Shown piece by piece: positions 1-12,140 of a DNA stretch of 64,000 bases; the stretch's first letter is position 1; every line of letters begins with the position of its first letter. Below the pieces are notes generated by a model. That model saw only the letters and a program-made list of their open reading frames with translations, had not been told where the DNA came from and did no database searches. The stretch is from assembly GCA_021442155.1 (NCBI GenBank), contig CM038214.1:319126719-319190718 (forward strand). The letters are read 5' to 3'. The position numbers and the translations under genes are program-made. Origin of the DNA: Cymbidium sinense. Taxonomy: Eukaryota; Streptophyta; Magnoliopsida; Asparagales; Orchidaceae.

Positions 1-860
1 AATTAACCCTTACCTACAACACCTTAGCATAGTTAACCAAGTAATTATGAGCCAATGAGATGACATAAAACCTCACAAAGAATTTAAATTTGCAATGAAC
101 CTAGGAAGATAAGGGTCTAATGCAATTTTGCTCAAGATTAATGGTTAATTAAGCTAAGGGGTTTAACTTAAGTAATTTCAAAACAATCCTCACACATGTG
201 AGTTGGGTTTTGCTTTCCTTAATTGATCTTAAGCTCTTGAATGCCTAAACATCTACCCAAAGTAGATTAATTAAGTTCTAGAAGGTTTTAGAATTTTTAT
301 AGATTAATTAAGAGGGTAATTAATGAATTAACCCTTAATTAAAAGTGGATTAAGGAAAGAAAAGTAGATTTAGGGAATAGCTAGGAAAAATACCCCAAAA
401 TTATTCCCTAAGCCTCCTATTCACTGGATCTAACCTTAATCCACTTCAATGAGAGATAAAAATACTAATAATACTCTTAATTATCCTTAATTACATTATG
501 GGAGTAATTAGGAAATACATTTGCAATTTCCCCAATTAAGCCTTCAATAAATCCCAAGAAAATTAGAGGAGGTAGAAGTCATCCCCCAAAACATACCCAA
601 GAAGTTTGGGATTAATCAAAGGATTAATTAAGGGATAATTAGCAAAATAGGATTTCCATTAAAACCCAAAAATCAGAGAAAAGCATAATTCAAAATCCAT
701 TGAAATCAATTTTAGAATATTCTAGATTTAATTATCTTTCCATAAAAATTTACCACATATTTTTTTTTATTTTTATTGAGGGAAATATGAATTTTTGAAG
801 CTTAGGGGATTAATTAAATTAAACTAAATCCCTAACTAATCCCCTTAGCTCATAACACAA

Positions 861-866
861 CACGTG
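861..866. promoter_or_regulatory. G-box core (CACGTG) in the LTR-like block
   Basis: A single CACGTG palindrome sits in a GC-rich patch, followed by GGCGGCGGCGG, inside otherwise AT-rich sequence. The equivalent spot in the insert copy (16196-16232) has three CACGTG cores. CACGTG is the core bound by plant bZIP and bHLH factors. That it acts here is inference. Confidence 0.3.
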
Positions 867-2049
867 GCGGCGGCGGTCAGCGCACTTTACAAGCGTTATG
901 CTGTGAGCCATCCACTTAGATGTGACATCAGGGTAGTGGCATGGTGGTGGGATGCAGTTTAATCCGTGCCATTCGATCAAGGATCAAACGGTCACGGATC
1001 ATCCCGTGGTTTTAAAAGGGATAAAGGATTTTAAAAATGTACGTTTAATCTCAGCCGTCCATCCAAAATGCATGGATGGATGGCCAGGATTCTCCATATT
1101 CATCCATGAGGATCAATGGAGACCGTCCATGATCTAAGAGTAGATCTGAGCTTGATTGAGCTTAGATTGGGACAAGATTGTACCCACACCATCTAAGCAC
1201 AATTATAAGCCTATCCAATGGTGGAATTCTCATGCAATGATAATTTCTTTCAGAAAGGACCAACACCTCCTAAGCCTAGTGGTCAGAAAATTCCATACCT
1301 CATCGGAGGTGATCACCATCGCCGAGCTCGATGGTAGCTTCTCAGTGGAGATGAAGCCCCGCTGAAAGTTTCAAGCCTGGGTTGAGTAGATCTCTATGGA
1401 CCAACACCTCTTCCTCTTACTTGGCTTTGATCCAATTCAACTCTTCCTTGCTTGGGAACTTGAATGAGAGCTTGGGTGCACTGACTTGATCCCCAAGGGA
1501 GTGTGCAAAGGAGAAATAATGTTGTGTGGAAGAAGTTGAGGATTCAATGGAGCTCCCTATTTTCAAATGAAGAAAAAAATGCTCTTTTTTCAAATCTAGA
1601 AGCTTAGGAATGCTCTCTTATGGCTCCTAACACTCACTAGGACTCAATCAATAATGAGGGTGATCAATTCATATGGAATTAGGGGGAGTATATCCCCCCT
1701 ATGGCAATCGGATGACCAAAGCCTAGGTTGCCATTTTGATCCAATTGACCATATGGAAAGGGTTGTTTGATCTGTTTGGAGTTGGCACATGGTTGGTTTG
1801 AGCTCTTGAGTGGATTGGTAACCTCCCATGTACTTCAAATCAAGTGGAGGGAGGTTTTTGAATTAGCCAATTTGAGCTAGGGTCAGTTTTGTCCTTGGGT
1901 CCATTTGGGCTGACCCAAACCCATTGGGTTGGGTGCACCACTCTTTATTATGTCCACTTGACCTATTAGGAAGGTATCAAGTTGATATGAAGAGGGCTTG
2001 ACCAAATTACCCATGGACTTGATAAAAATTTGTTCCATGGCCTAGGGTT

Positions 2050-2960
2050 AGAATGGTCATTTGGCTAATTTTTGAATTTGAATATGTTGGGTATGTTGAG
2101 AAAATAGGTTTGGCCAAGTTTCATTGGATTTGGAGTTCATTTGGTATGGTTTGGCTCATGTTGACCCATTTAGGTCAAAATGGGTCAACTTGGGTCAAGT
2201 TGACCAATTGGTCAAATTGGGTCAAACCAAGGGTTGGGTCAAGTTCATATGACCATTTGAAATGTTTTGGTGGCTTTGGTTTGATTCAATTTGGTTTAGT
2301 TTTGAATTTGGCTCATATGACTTCATTTAGGTCAAATGGGTCAAGTTGACCTATTTGACCAATTTGACCTATTTGAGCTAGGTCAAGGGTAGGTTTAGGT
2401 TTGGTTAGTCATATGGAGTGGATTGGTATCTTTTTCCAATCAATTTTTTTAAGTTTGAATTTGGCTCAACATGACCCTTTAGGTCAAGTTGTGGGGTCAA
2501 TCGGGCTAAGTTAGGTCTAGTTGGCCAATTGAGGCTTTGGTCAAGTTCAACAAGTGATTTGAAATGAACTTGACCCATTGGTTTCAATCAATTTGGCTTA
2601 GATCAAGTTTTGACACATTTTGACTTTTTAGGTCAAGTTGGGTCAACTTGGGTCAAGTGGCAAAAGGTTAGCTCAAATGTTGACTTGGTCAAGTTCAAAC
2701 ATAGTTAATGAACTTAAGTCAATGGCTTCAATCAATTTGGCCTATGGTGGATTTTGGCTATGTTAGTTATTTTGGCTAAGTGTTGACTTGGTCAACCCTT
2801 AGGTTTGACTTGGTTTGATTTGATTGATTGATCATCCCATGATCATGATGATAGGTGAGTTTGATTCAATCCAATTTGGTTGGATTAGAATTTGGCTCAT
2901 AAGGGTACTTTAGGTCACTTTGGGTCATGTGAGCCTAAGTGGGTCAAATGGCTTGGTCAA
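2050..2960. repeat. TTGACC/GGTCAA-rich cluster in block A
   Basis: The stretch is packed with GGTCAA and its complement TTGACC. Eight occur between 2161 and 2242 alone, and many more follow to about 2960. TTGAC[C/T] is the W-box core recognised by WRKY factors. The same cluster occurs in block B (about 5100-5960), in the nested insert (about 17510-18350) and, inverted, in the right-hand block (about 63660-64000). The ORF-like stretches here come from this repetition and are not genes. Confidence 0.6.
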
Positions 2961-3299
2961 AGCTTGATTTGAGTTTGATTGAACTTGTATATGGACTTAT
3001 GATTGAAATATAAATCCATTTGCAAGTGGTTTGAAGTCAAAATAGGTTTTGATTCATTTGACAATTTCATATTCAAAGGAAGAATATGAAGGGATTTGGG
3101 GTTTGATTTTTGAAATAGATTTTGATTAAGTGATTGAAGTTTGTATTTATATTTGGGTTTATGATTGTAGGGTTGATTGAATCATGAAAGAAAATCAAGA
3201 GTTTGGCTTGAGTTGAAGTTGATCTGGCTAAGTTCAAAATTTTGACTTGAAAGGCTTAGGTTGGATTTGAATGGATTTGAGTTTGACTTTTGGAATTGG

Positions 3300-3900
3300 T
3301 TTTGATTTATTGAATTTATATTTCATTTATATATGTGAATATAAATGAGAATATAAATGGATCATGAAAAAATTTCAAGGATTTGAAGTGATTTGATCAT
3401 GATTTAGGCTAAGTCCATTAAAAGGAATTTAAAGGACTTAGGAAATTTTTGAGGTTGAAGCTTGAATTTTTGAATTTGGTTTGATTGATTTATATTTATA
3501 TTTCATTTATATATGAATATAAATGAGTTATGAGAAAATCCATGAATTTGAATTGATTTGAATATGATTTAGTTAAGTCCTTAAGTGAGAATTAAGGACT
3601 TATGAAATTTTAGATTTGGAGTTTAATTTTTGGATTTGATTTGATTGATTTGTATTTATATTTCATTTATATATGTGAATATAAATGAGAATATAAATGA
3701 GTTATGAGACAATATAAATAATTTGAATTGGTTTACGTCATGATTTTGGCTAAGTCCTTAAGAGGAAGATTAAGGGACTTAGGAAATTTCATGAATTGAT
3801 TTTGAATTTTGAGCTTAGTTTGATTGGTTTGAATTTATATTTCATTTATATATGTGAATATAAATGAGAATATAAATGAATCATGAGAAAATCTCAAGGA
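3300..3900. repeat. Tandem modules with CATTTATAT/ATATAAATG palindrome
   Basis: Four degenerate modules each carry an inverted repeat, CATTTATAT followed shortly by ATATAAATG. They start at 3324, 3504, 3664 and 3843, spacing 160-180 bases. Between palindromes lies a shared tail resembling GGCTAAGTCCTTAAGAG. The arrangement recurs at 18713-19205 and, with two or three copies, at 6301-6660. Confidence 0.65.
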
Positions 3901-4189
3901 TTTGATTTGGTTTTGATCATGATTTTGGATAAGTCCTTAAGAGGGAAATTAAGGACTTAGGAAAGATTTGGACTTAGGAATTTCATTCATGGATTTCAAT
4001 TATGGATTTCAATCATGGATTTCAATCACATGGAGTTGATTTGAGTTTGGAAAAAATCAAATAAGATTGATTTGGAGTTTGGCTTGAAGGAAGGAAAGTG
4101 AGAAATGGTTCAAGCTATGGGTAGGAAAATTTTCCTAACACCCCTAAGGCATGACCTATTCCTATGGCTAACTCTTCTAAGTCTCGCTC

Positions 4190-7100
4190 AAATGCAGATT
4201 CACTTCACAAAGGACTAAATGATTTTCACTAGGGAGCTCAATTTTAAAAAATTACCACACCAGAGCTAATGTCTGGTGGTTCAACGAAAGTAAGCTTCAT
4301 CCGGTTGATGAAGCCTACCAAGCACGAGCCTTGATTTGGTGTAGAGCTCTTGGTCGACCAAGCCACACACGTAGAGCCTCGGCTTTGATCAACTCCATTC
4401 TTCAGGGTTAGGAAGGTGGGGATGATTCTGGTTGATGAAGTATGAGAATGGTGTGGGTGTGAGTAATTTAGGTTTGATTGAGTAAAGAGGGAGTATTGAT
4501 TGGAAGAAGCCTGTCCTATTTCAGTTTCGCATGCAAAGGAGAAATTTGATCGAGGGAGGCTTCAAAAATGCTTGGAAAGGCTCTGTGGGGTCTCAAAAAT
4601 ACTTAGGTAACTCTCACAATGCAATTTGTGTCCATTCCCACTCGAATTGGGGGAGTATACCCCAAAATTGTGCTTGAAGGACATATGGCATAAGCTGGCT
4701 TGTTTCGACTGGCAGGCTATCGTTAGGGCATCAGAGAGGTCGTGTCCAACTCCACGTGTCTCATCTTGAGTGGAGGGAGTTATGAGAGGCTTCCCAAGGA
4801 CTGGTGTGCAAAGATCTCTCAGCTTGAATCTGTGGGTTTTTGGTTTTGGCCTGTATGAGGAGGAGTTGAACTCCCATTATTCCTTGGAAGACCTAAGGGG
4901 GATTAGGTGTGCTAGGTGGAGCCTCGCTTGAGTGCTTGGAGGCTACCATGGTGATGGGGAAGTCAACATTACTTGTTAGTGTGAAGACCCAAAGGAAAGA
5001 AGATTTGTCCAATGGTTCATTGCTTGGGTCTTTATGGATTTGGGCTAGTTTGGGAATGAGTTAGAGGTTTGGTTAAGGCTAGTGATAAGGTCCCATAGGT
5101 TGGTTTTGGGTGATTTGGCTTCATATGGTCAAAATAGGCTCATTTGGGTTAGGTTGGGTTGGGTTGACCAATTGGTCAAATTGGGTAAACCAAGGCTCGA
5201 AGTTCAAATGATGTTTTGAAGAGTTTTGGTTCAACTAGTTTTGATTAATTTGGCTTAGGTTTGATTTTGGCTCATTTGGATTCAAATAGGTCAAATGGGC
5301 TAAGTTGACCAATTTGACCAATTTGACCAAATTGAGTTGGGTTAAGTGTTGGTTCATGTTCAATTGGTTAATTGAAAATGATTGTATGCTTTGGTTTGGT
5401 TTGAATTAATTTGATTTTGGCCAATTTGACCCTTTAGGTCAATTTGGGCTAGGTTGTCAAGATGACCAATTGGTCAAATTGGGCTCAATCATGGCTTTGG
5501 TCAAGTTCAATAAGTGATTTGGAATGAACTTGAGGTATTGGTTACAATCAATTTAGATCAAATCATGATTTGACCCATTTTGGCTTTTTAGGCCAATTTG
5601 GGTCAACTTAGGTCAAATGGTCAATTGGACTTGGTTTGGCTCAATTGAGGGTTTGATCATGTTCAATCATTGATTATGAGTGGGTTTGAGTCAATGGTTT
5701 CAATCAATTTGGCATATGATGGGTTTTGGCTTGTTTAGGTTTCATTTGGGCTAAAGGTTGACCTGGTCAAAGGACCAAGTTGACTTGGTTTGACCCAATT
5801 CAAGGTAGTTGATCACCTTAGGATGATTGTTGATCATGATATGAGGTTTAGGTGGGCTTAGTTCAATCCAATTTGGGTTGGATTAGAACTTGGCTCAAAA
5901 AGGTCTTTTAGGTTACTTTGGGTCAAGTGGACCTAAATGAGTCAATTAACTTGATCATGGCTTGATTCAAGTTTAGTTGTATTGGTAAATGGGTTTGAGA
6001 TGGAAATATAAATCCAATTGCAAATGGTTTGAAGCCATATGGATTTTGGTTCATATGATAATTTCAAGTCAAAAGGGATAACTTGGGTTTGACTTGGGTT
6101 AGCTTGGATTTGGTTTGATAATTGTAGTTTATGTTTATATTTGGAATAATGATTGAAGGAATGATTGAATCATGAGGAAATCCATGGCTTATGAGTTGAT
6201 TTGGGTATCATTTAGCTAAGTTCAAGAATTTGGCTAAAAAGACTAAAATTGGGAATTTGATTTGATTTGGGTTTAGTTTTGGCCACTTCGATTTATATTT
6301 CATTTATATTTGTGAATATAAATGAAGATATAAATGATTCATGAGAAAATCACTTGAGTTTGGAGTGGTTTGGAAGCAAATTTGACCAAGTTGAGGGATG
6401 TAGGTCAAAAGGGCTTAAGTAAGAAATTGATTTGGTTTGATTTATTTTTTTATCATTGGAGGGTGGGCTTCATTTATATTTGTGAATATAAATGATGGAA
6501 TTGTTTATTTATAAGGAAATCAATTGAGTTTGGGTTGATTTGGATTGAGATTTGGCTAAGCTTATGGAGGTTGGTCGATATGGCTTAAGAAAGGACTTGA
6601 TCTGGTTCGATTTAGTTTGATTTGATTTGAATGGTTTGAATTTATATTTAAGTTATATTTGTGAATATAAATGAAGGAATTATTGATTTATAAAGAAATC
6701 AACCAAATTTGATTTAGTTTGAAGGGGGTTTTGGCTAAGCATATGAAGGTGGTTCATATGGCTTAGGAAGGTATTTTGGAGTTTAAATTTAATCATGGGT
6801 TATAATCATTTGGAGTTGTATTTGATTTGGAATTTAGGTTGGGATTTGATTTGAGATTGAATTCAATATTTGAGAAAGTTAATTGAATTTGATTTGAATT
6901 TGGTTAAGGCTAAGTCCATAAGATAAAATCAATGGGCTTAGGATGGGATTTGGAATTTGAATTTAATCATGGGTTTCAATCATTTGATTTGGGATTGGAT
7001 TTATGATCTTGCATTTAAAATTAAGGTTGGAATAAGGAAGTAAGGATTAGGTTTAAGGCTATAGGGTAGGCAAGGCTTCCTAAATCCTTATGGCATAACC

Positions 7101-7255
7101 TCTTCCTATGGCTAACGCTTCCAAGTCTCTAGGCTTAGATTAAGTGTTCACCTATTCACTAGAAGTGTCTTAATACTAACGAGATCTTAGTGTCTACAAG
7201 TGTCATAGATTTATGATGATGAAGTTGAGAGCTCACTCCAAAAGTGAGGTCAAGA
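4190..7255. repeat. LTR-like block B, partial second copy
   Basis: From about 4190 the sequence restarts at a point equivalent to about 16550 of the insert copy and runs collinearly, though more diverged. It passes a GGGGGAGTATA motif (about 4650), the TTGACC cluster (5100-5960) and palindrome modules (6301, 6471, about 6651), and ends at GAGGTCAAGA near 7255. The insert copy ends GAGGTCAACA at 19709, so this is probably the LTR-like end with a one-base change. It lies directly next to the 3' untranslated region of minus-strand Tat copy 1, where that element's 3' LTR is expected. I could not find a clear polypurine tract at the junction. Confidence 0.55.
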
Positions 7256-10017
7256 AAGGGCACCCAATAGGTGTGGTGTAACTAACTAAGTGAACCGCAC
7301 ATATTGGTGTTGACCAAGATGATCAATAACATCCAAAGGATTGCAACCACTAACTGAGATGATCTACTTCTAAACTCAAGATGTAAAAGAAATCAAGATC
7401 TTAGTGCAATGCAACTCAACTTATGCCAAGGGCATAAGAGAGGAAGGAAAGATCCACTAACGGATCAAGCATGAACCTTCCACTAGTGGAAGGTGTCTGC
7501 ATTGTCCAATGAGAAATTTTGATATGATTTGGGAAGAAAAGATCCACTAGGGATGAGTGCATGAACCTTCCACTAGAGAAGCAAGTTCAGATCATACAGT
7601 AGGGATATGGATTTGATTTAGTTTAATTTGATGAGGGCTCCACTAGGGAGAGGATATGATTTGCATTTTGAGGGCACATCTATTAGAGATATGAGCTTAG
7701 ATCAGTTGGGGATGAATTGGATTTAAATTTGGACTCCCCTAGGAGGGAGGATGGTGAATTTGATGAAATGGACCCTATCGGTGTGCGATGGATCCACTAA
7801 GAAGGGGCTAATATCAGCTTGGGCCTATCTTAGATTTACAAATCCAAAGGGATAGTCTACCAGTCATCAGGTAGGACTAACCAACCTAAGGGTTGACTTT
7901 CAGTGTGCAATGATTACGTTTGGAAGAAAGCTTGTAGACTTATAAATTCCTAAACAAAGAACCACTGGGGTAATCAATTGCTAGCACAATAAATCGAACC
8001 CTACCTAAGGCAACTATTTGAGTGAATGCCGCTGTGGGCTCATGTCGACTCAAGAATTGTTAGAATCAATTTCATTTAAATTTTAAAATGGACCCTGTCG
8101 GTGTGCGATGTATCCACTAAGAATGTGCTAATATCAGTCTAGTCCTATCTTCGATTTATAAATCCAAAGAGATAGTCTATCGATCGTGAGGTAGAGCTAA
8201 CCAACCTAAGGGGTGCCTTTTGATGTGTAATGGTCAAGTTAGGAAGAAAGATTGTAGACTTACAACTTCTAGAATAAGGAACCACTAGGTGATTAGTTGA
8301 TAGTACAACAAATTGAACCTGACCTAAGGCTACTCGTGAATGGTCATGCCGAGAGAGAATGCTCGATTGACTTATATCTCTCAAAGCAAGGATGACCACC
8401 GGGGTGACTCATTGGTGGCACAACAAGTCAAACCCAACCTAAGGGTGACCACTGAGAGAGTTTTGACATTGGGACTTATCTCAACTCAAAAGTAGTCAGG
8501 CGATTCCTATATGGAGTTTTACTAACACTGCTCTAAAGATAGGATACCTGCTTGGGAAAAAGTACCGCCAGGGGTTTTCCTCCTAATCCACAATCAAAGA
8601 TAAATATATGTTTATTATTTGTGTAGACCCTATTGGTGTGCAAGGGACCACAATGAGAAGGAGCTCATATCAGCCTAGTCTTATCTCAGACTTACTAGAC
8701 CAAGGGAGAATCTACATATCCATAAGATAAATTCTCCAACCACAGGGGTGGCTACTATAAAAGGGGGACTGTCCAATCCAAAAGTAATTGGGGTAGTGTC
8801 TAAATAGGGTTGCTAAGGACTTGATCCAAATAGAGTTCTCACACAAGAGGTGCCAGTAGGGGCTTTATCCAAAACCCTATAAAAGAAAGCCTATAGGTAT
8901 ACGGTGGCCAACGCTAGGAGAATGCTCATAGACTTACACCTGCCACGAGTGGTGTATCCACCGGGTGGGTCACCATCAGCATGGAGAACACCAACCAACC
9001 TAAGGTGCCCTTCGGTGTGCAACAATCAGTCTAGAAAAAGGTGTGTAGACTTACAGCTCCCTAAAGCAGAATTGATTGAGATAGTCTATCTTTTACTCGA
9101 TAAGTGCTATCATCAAGGCGACTACCAAGTGGGGAGTTTTTATGTGAGGTGGACCTATACTTGAAGTAGTTAGAGGAAATGAGCCACAGGGGGACTTATC
9201 CTAAGCCTCAAATATACTCGACCCAATCAATGCATGATGGCGAGTTTAAGAAGAAAGCGTGTAGGCTTACATCCTATTAAACAAAGTTGTCATGAGGTAG
9301 CTTACCAGCTGTGCAGTAAGACCTACCAAACTAACAAAGCTCTCTTTGGTGGGTAATGGTCAAGTTAGAAAGAAAGCATGTATACTTACATCCTCTAGAC
9401 AAGTAACCACTAGGGTGACACACTAGTAAGGTAGCATGTCGACGACCTAGCTAATGAGTGAGTCTTTGCATGGGGTGTTAATCAAAATAGCCGAGACAAA
9501 AGATATGTGTTTTGTCATATATACAACCAAGTTCGATGGCTAGTTTAAGAAGAAGGTGTAATAGACCTACATCCTCTTAAATATAGCATAGATGAGGGTA
9601 GCTTATTGACCATTTAGTAAGGCCTACCATGCTAACAAGGTGCTCATCGGTGTGCAGTGATCAAGTTAGGAAGGCAGCGTAGCAGACTTACATCCTCTTG
9701 AACAAGGGACCACTGGGGTGATGCGCTAACAGGGTAACACATCAACCCAACCTAGAATAGCTAATGAGTGAGTGCGTAGAGGGCTTTCTCCCACATCAAA
9801 ATAGCCTGAGACAAAAGATATGTGTTCATTTTATATGTGGTTGTGTGTAGTTTATGTTGGTGTTGTGTTGTTAAAGGAAAGGATGCCACTTGGTTTCCTT
9901 ACACCTACCCTAAACACATCGTGGTAGATTCACAAGCAAAGATATTTCTAACCAATATGAAGAGATGTAATTTGAGATGGAATGAAGTTTTATTGATGAT
10001 TATTTTTAAATAAGATT
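7256..10017 (-). repeat. Tat copy 1 3' untranslated region with tandem subrepeats
   Basis: This non-coding stretch lies downstream of the integrase end in minus orientation. It is collinear with 57761-59956 behind the second Tat copy. A unit starting GACCCTATCGGTGTGCGATG recurs at 7771, 8091 and 8626. Weaker units with ACCTAAGG, GGTGTGC and GTAGACTTACA recur to about 9700. Tat/Ogre elements are known to carry hypervariable tandem repeats in this position, which supports the assignment. Short ORFs at 8145-8399 (-) and 8904-9164 (+) are not conserved coding frames. Confidence 0.65.
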
Positions 10018-11374
10018 TATGGATAATATTTCTTCAAGTAGAGCTTGTTAATTGGAAGCATAGGGCGCTCTACATTATAATTTATAAACTGATAGTATCC
10101 TCATTGGTATGAATTTTCTATGGTGAAAGGACCTTCCCAAGTGGGTTCAAACTTGCCACTCATCTTTCAATGAGCAACAATTGGTATCCTTAGAACTAAA
10201 AAAAGCTCTCCTACTTGAAAAGCTCTAAGGCAGACCAACCTATTATGAGCTTGAATCATTTTGGCTTTATACAACTTGAGGTTCTGGCATGCCCGGAGGC
10301 ATCTCTTCTCCAAACCTTTGAGCTCTTCTAACTGAAACTTGGCATTTTATTCCATTGGGATTTCACTACCCACAGCTATCCTTAATGATAGGAGTTGGAT
10401 TTCTAACGGTAGAACTACTTCAGATCCAGACACTAAGATGAAAGGGGTAGATTGAGTTGGAGTTTTATATGTGGTGCGGTAATCCCATAAGCCTTCAACT
10501 AACTACTCATGCCACTATATCATCGAGTGTCTTATTTAATATCTGGATGAGAGTTTTGTTGAAGGCTTCTACTAAGCCATTTCCATCAGGTAATAGATGG
10601 TGGAATATCTCTAATCTATGCTGTGTCTTCAGGCAAAGCTATTAATTTTAGTGCTCTAGAATGCAGTACAATTATCATATATAATTTATCAAGGCACTCT
10701 GAACCTATATAATATATGGTTCCTTAAAAACTGGAGCACATCTTTGCGTGACCTCTCACATGCCCACTTGAAAAGTAGTCAGAGATAGCTAGAATGAATC
10801 GATGACCCTTAGAAGAAGGAAGATCAATCAGACCCGCTATGTTGGTACCCCAACACTCAAATGGCCATAAGGCCAATGTAGGATGCAAAATGTTGGGTGG
10901 TTAGTGAAAGACCACACCATGTACCTGACATTTATGGCATCTCCTAGCTACGTCCATGCAGTCTATGATCATCGAAGGCCCGTAGTATCTTAGTCTCTTG
11001 ATCTTAGTTTTCATCTTCAGACCAGATTGGTGAGCTCCACAAAAACATGATTGTACCTTGGTCATAATCTTACAGGCTTTGTGTTTTTCTAAATAATGTA
11101 ACCACATATGATCGATGGATCGCCAGTATAAAGTTCCATCCACAAGAGTGTATGAGAGAGATCTCTGCTTCACTTGATGGGCTAGTGGCTTCTCTTGAGG
11201 TAGTTTGCCTATATTTAGATAATCCATCAATGGTTTCCTCCAATTTGACTCTTCATCCCTTTTGGCAATGGCAACCTCCCCTTCAATAGAGAGTCTATCA
11301 ATGAGTTCAACATCAATAAGAGATAGGACTTGTCTATTTTGGACCCTTATTGGTATGGACTCATCTTCCGACAT
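10018..11374 (-). pseudogene. Tat/gypsy integrase relic, copy 1
   Basis: This is the integrase of a Ty3/gypsy Tat-type polyprotein, which would insert element cDNA into the genome. The open part (11374-10901) holds the zinc-binding domain, with CGAHQSG and CHKCQVHG. The first histidine of the HHCC finger appears as Gln (IMTKVQS before CFCGAH). The core is spread over several frames below 10900: a G-T-[DN]-I-x-G-L-I segment near 10840, then IIYDNCTAF near 10660 (Asp retained), then YRTTYKTPTQSTPF near 10470. The C-terminal YLKKYYP leads to a stop at 10018-10020. Internal stops make it non-functional. The RNase H domain lies just upstream and the untranslated region downstream. Confidence 0.8.
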
Positions 11375-11432
11375 GTCGACTCTTTGGCAAGCTTGGCTAA
11401 TGCACTGCTATTGCATTTTCCCCTGAGGAATC

Positions 11433-11778
11433 TTAGATGGTAACCTCTCGATTTGGCAACTCCATAATATACTTGTCGTAATGATGGAGCTTAGGGTTTA
11501 GAGCTTTGTAGGACCCAACAATTTGGTTGATAACTAATTGAGAATCCCCAAAGATGCTGATCCTCTGGACACATAGTATAATGGCTAACTCTATACCAGC
11601 AATCATAGCCTCATATTCGACTTCATTGCTAGTGCATGGATTGGATAGATGATACGAGAATCTCATCACATCATGTTCTAAAGTTAGAAGGACTATTCCC
11701 ACCCCTGCCATTCCCAAAAGAGTAGATCGTGGTTCTTCTCCTTTTTTGAAAGGAAGTCACACCAACAAAATACATCTC
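11433..11778 (-). pseudogene. Archaeal-type RNase H (aRH) of Tat pol, copy 1
   Basis: This second RNase H domain is diagnostic of the Tat lineage of plant Ty3/gypsy elements. It shows NEVEYEAMIAGIELA (catalytic Glu) and FGDSQLVINQIVGSY (catalytic Asp), then HHYDKYIMEL. The domain should begin with a W-x-MYF-x-G segment. EMYFVGVTS is readable upstream of the open frame, close to 11770. At exactly that point, 11778/11779, the 7931-bp insert interrupts the gene and the rest of pol resumes at 19710. The open frame 11717-11433 covers most of the domain, and frameshifts separate it from the first strand. Confidence 0.8.
11774..11778. repeat. Left target-site duplication ATCTC
   Basis: ATCTC here is repeated at 19710-19714. 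The uninterrupted second Tat copy reads TACATCTCCCAG at about 61720-61731, which shows the site occurred once before insertion. A 5-bp duplication is the usual footprint of an LTR-retrotransposon integrase. Confidence 0.8.
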
Positions 11779-11889
11779 TGGTAAAATTTTTATAAGAATT
11801 TCTAAAGAATAGAAATATACTTCCATCTTCACTCTATGCAGGATAAAATGAATATCAAAATATACTTCTTTTCTTTTTAAGAAATTTTT

Positions 11890-12140
11890 GACACCATGTA
11901 GATCTGCAGATGTTCTTATTGAGGGTGATCGGGTATAACATTGAGGAGAGGTGTACTATCTCTAAAGACAGAAGTCACCACACTACAATGGACCTAATCA
12001 CCTCAACAAGGACTTCTAATTATAATGGGTCTGCATGTGTACCAAAGATTCTTCCCCTACTTTACATGGAAAAATAAAGTAGGGTTTATTTTAAATTAGG
12101 TTCGTTAAGTACCTTACAGGGGCAAGTCCTCATAGTTAAT
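11890..12140 (+). pseudogene. Fragment of Tat pol between protease and RT, carried in the insert
   Basis: About 250 bases match the reverse complement of 21340-21600, the segment between protease and RT in Tat copy 1. Shared landmarks are ATGGACCTAATCAC, CCCCTACTTTACAT, AAAGTAGGGTTTAT and ATAGTTAATTACA. Similarity stops at both edges. It is therefore sense-oriented on the plus strand, opposite to the surrounding Tat element, inside what otherwise looks like LTR sequence. It could be a captured pol piece or a leftover of a rearranged element. No open frame is retained. Confidence 0.65.

Larger units (their letters stand above)
1..4190. repeat. LTR-like block A of the Tat-associated element
   Basis: This AT-rich, non-coding block is collinear with 15330-19570 inside the nested insert. 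Both start near a shared segment with CCTTAGCATA and ATGAGCCAATGAGATGACAT, then pass through a GC-rich patch with CACGTG, a TTGACC/GGTCAA-rich stretch, and a run of CATTTATAT...ATATAAATG modules. The match ends about position 4186, after GGCTAACTCTTCTAAG, roughly 130 bases short of the CAACA end seen at 19709. Block B begins there. Its left end lies outside the window. I read it as part of a very long LTR, probably minus-oriented like the adjacent Tat pol, but orientation is inferred. Short ORFs inside it have no recognisable domain. Confidence 0.6.

Noticed and set aside
2053..2349. 98-residue plus-strand ORF in LTR-like block A
   Set aside because: It is repetitive, derived from GGTCAA words. 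The equivalent stretch in the insert (17503-17706) has a shorter, altered version and no domain.
8904..9413. A gene in the Tat 3' region
   Set aside because: The ORFs in copy 1 and copy 2 do not correspond in frame or extent.
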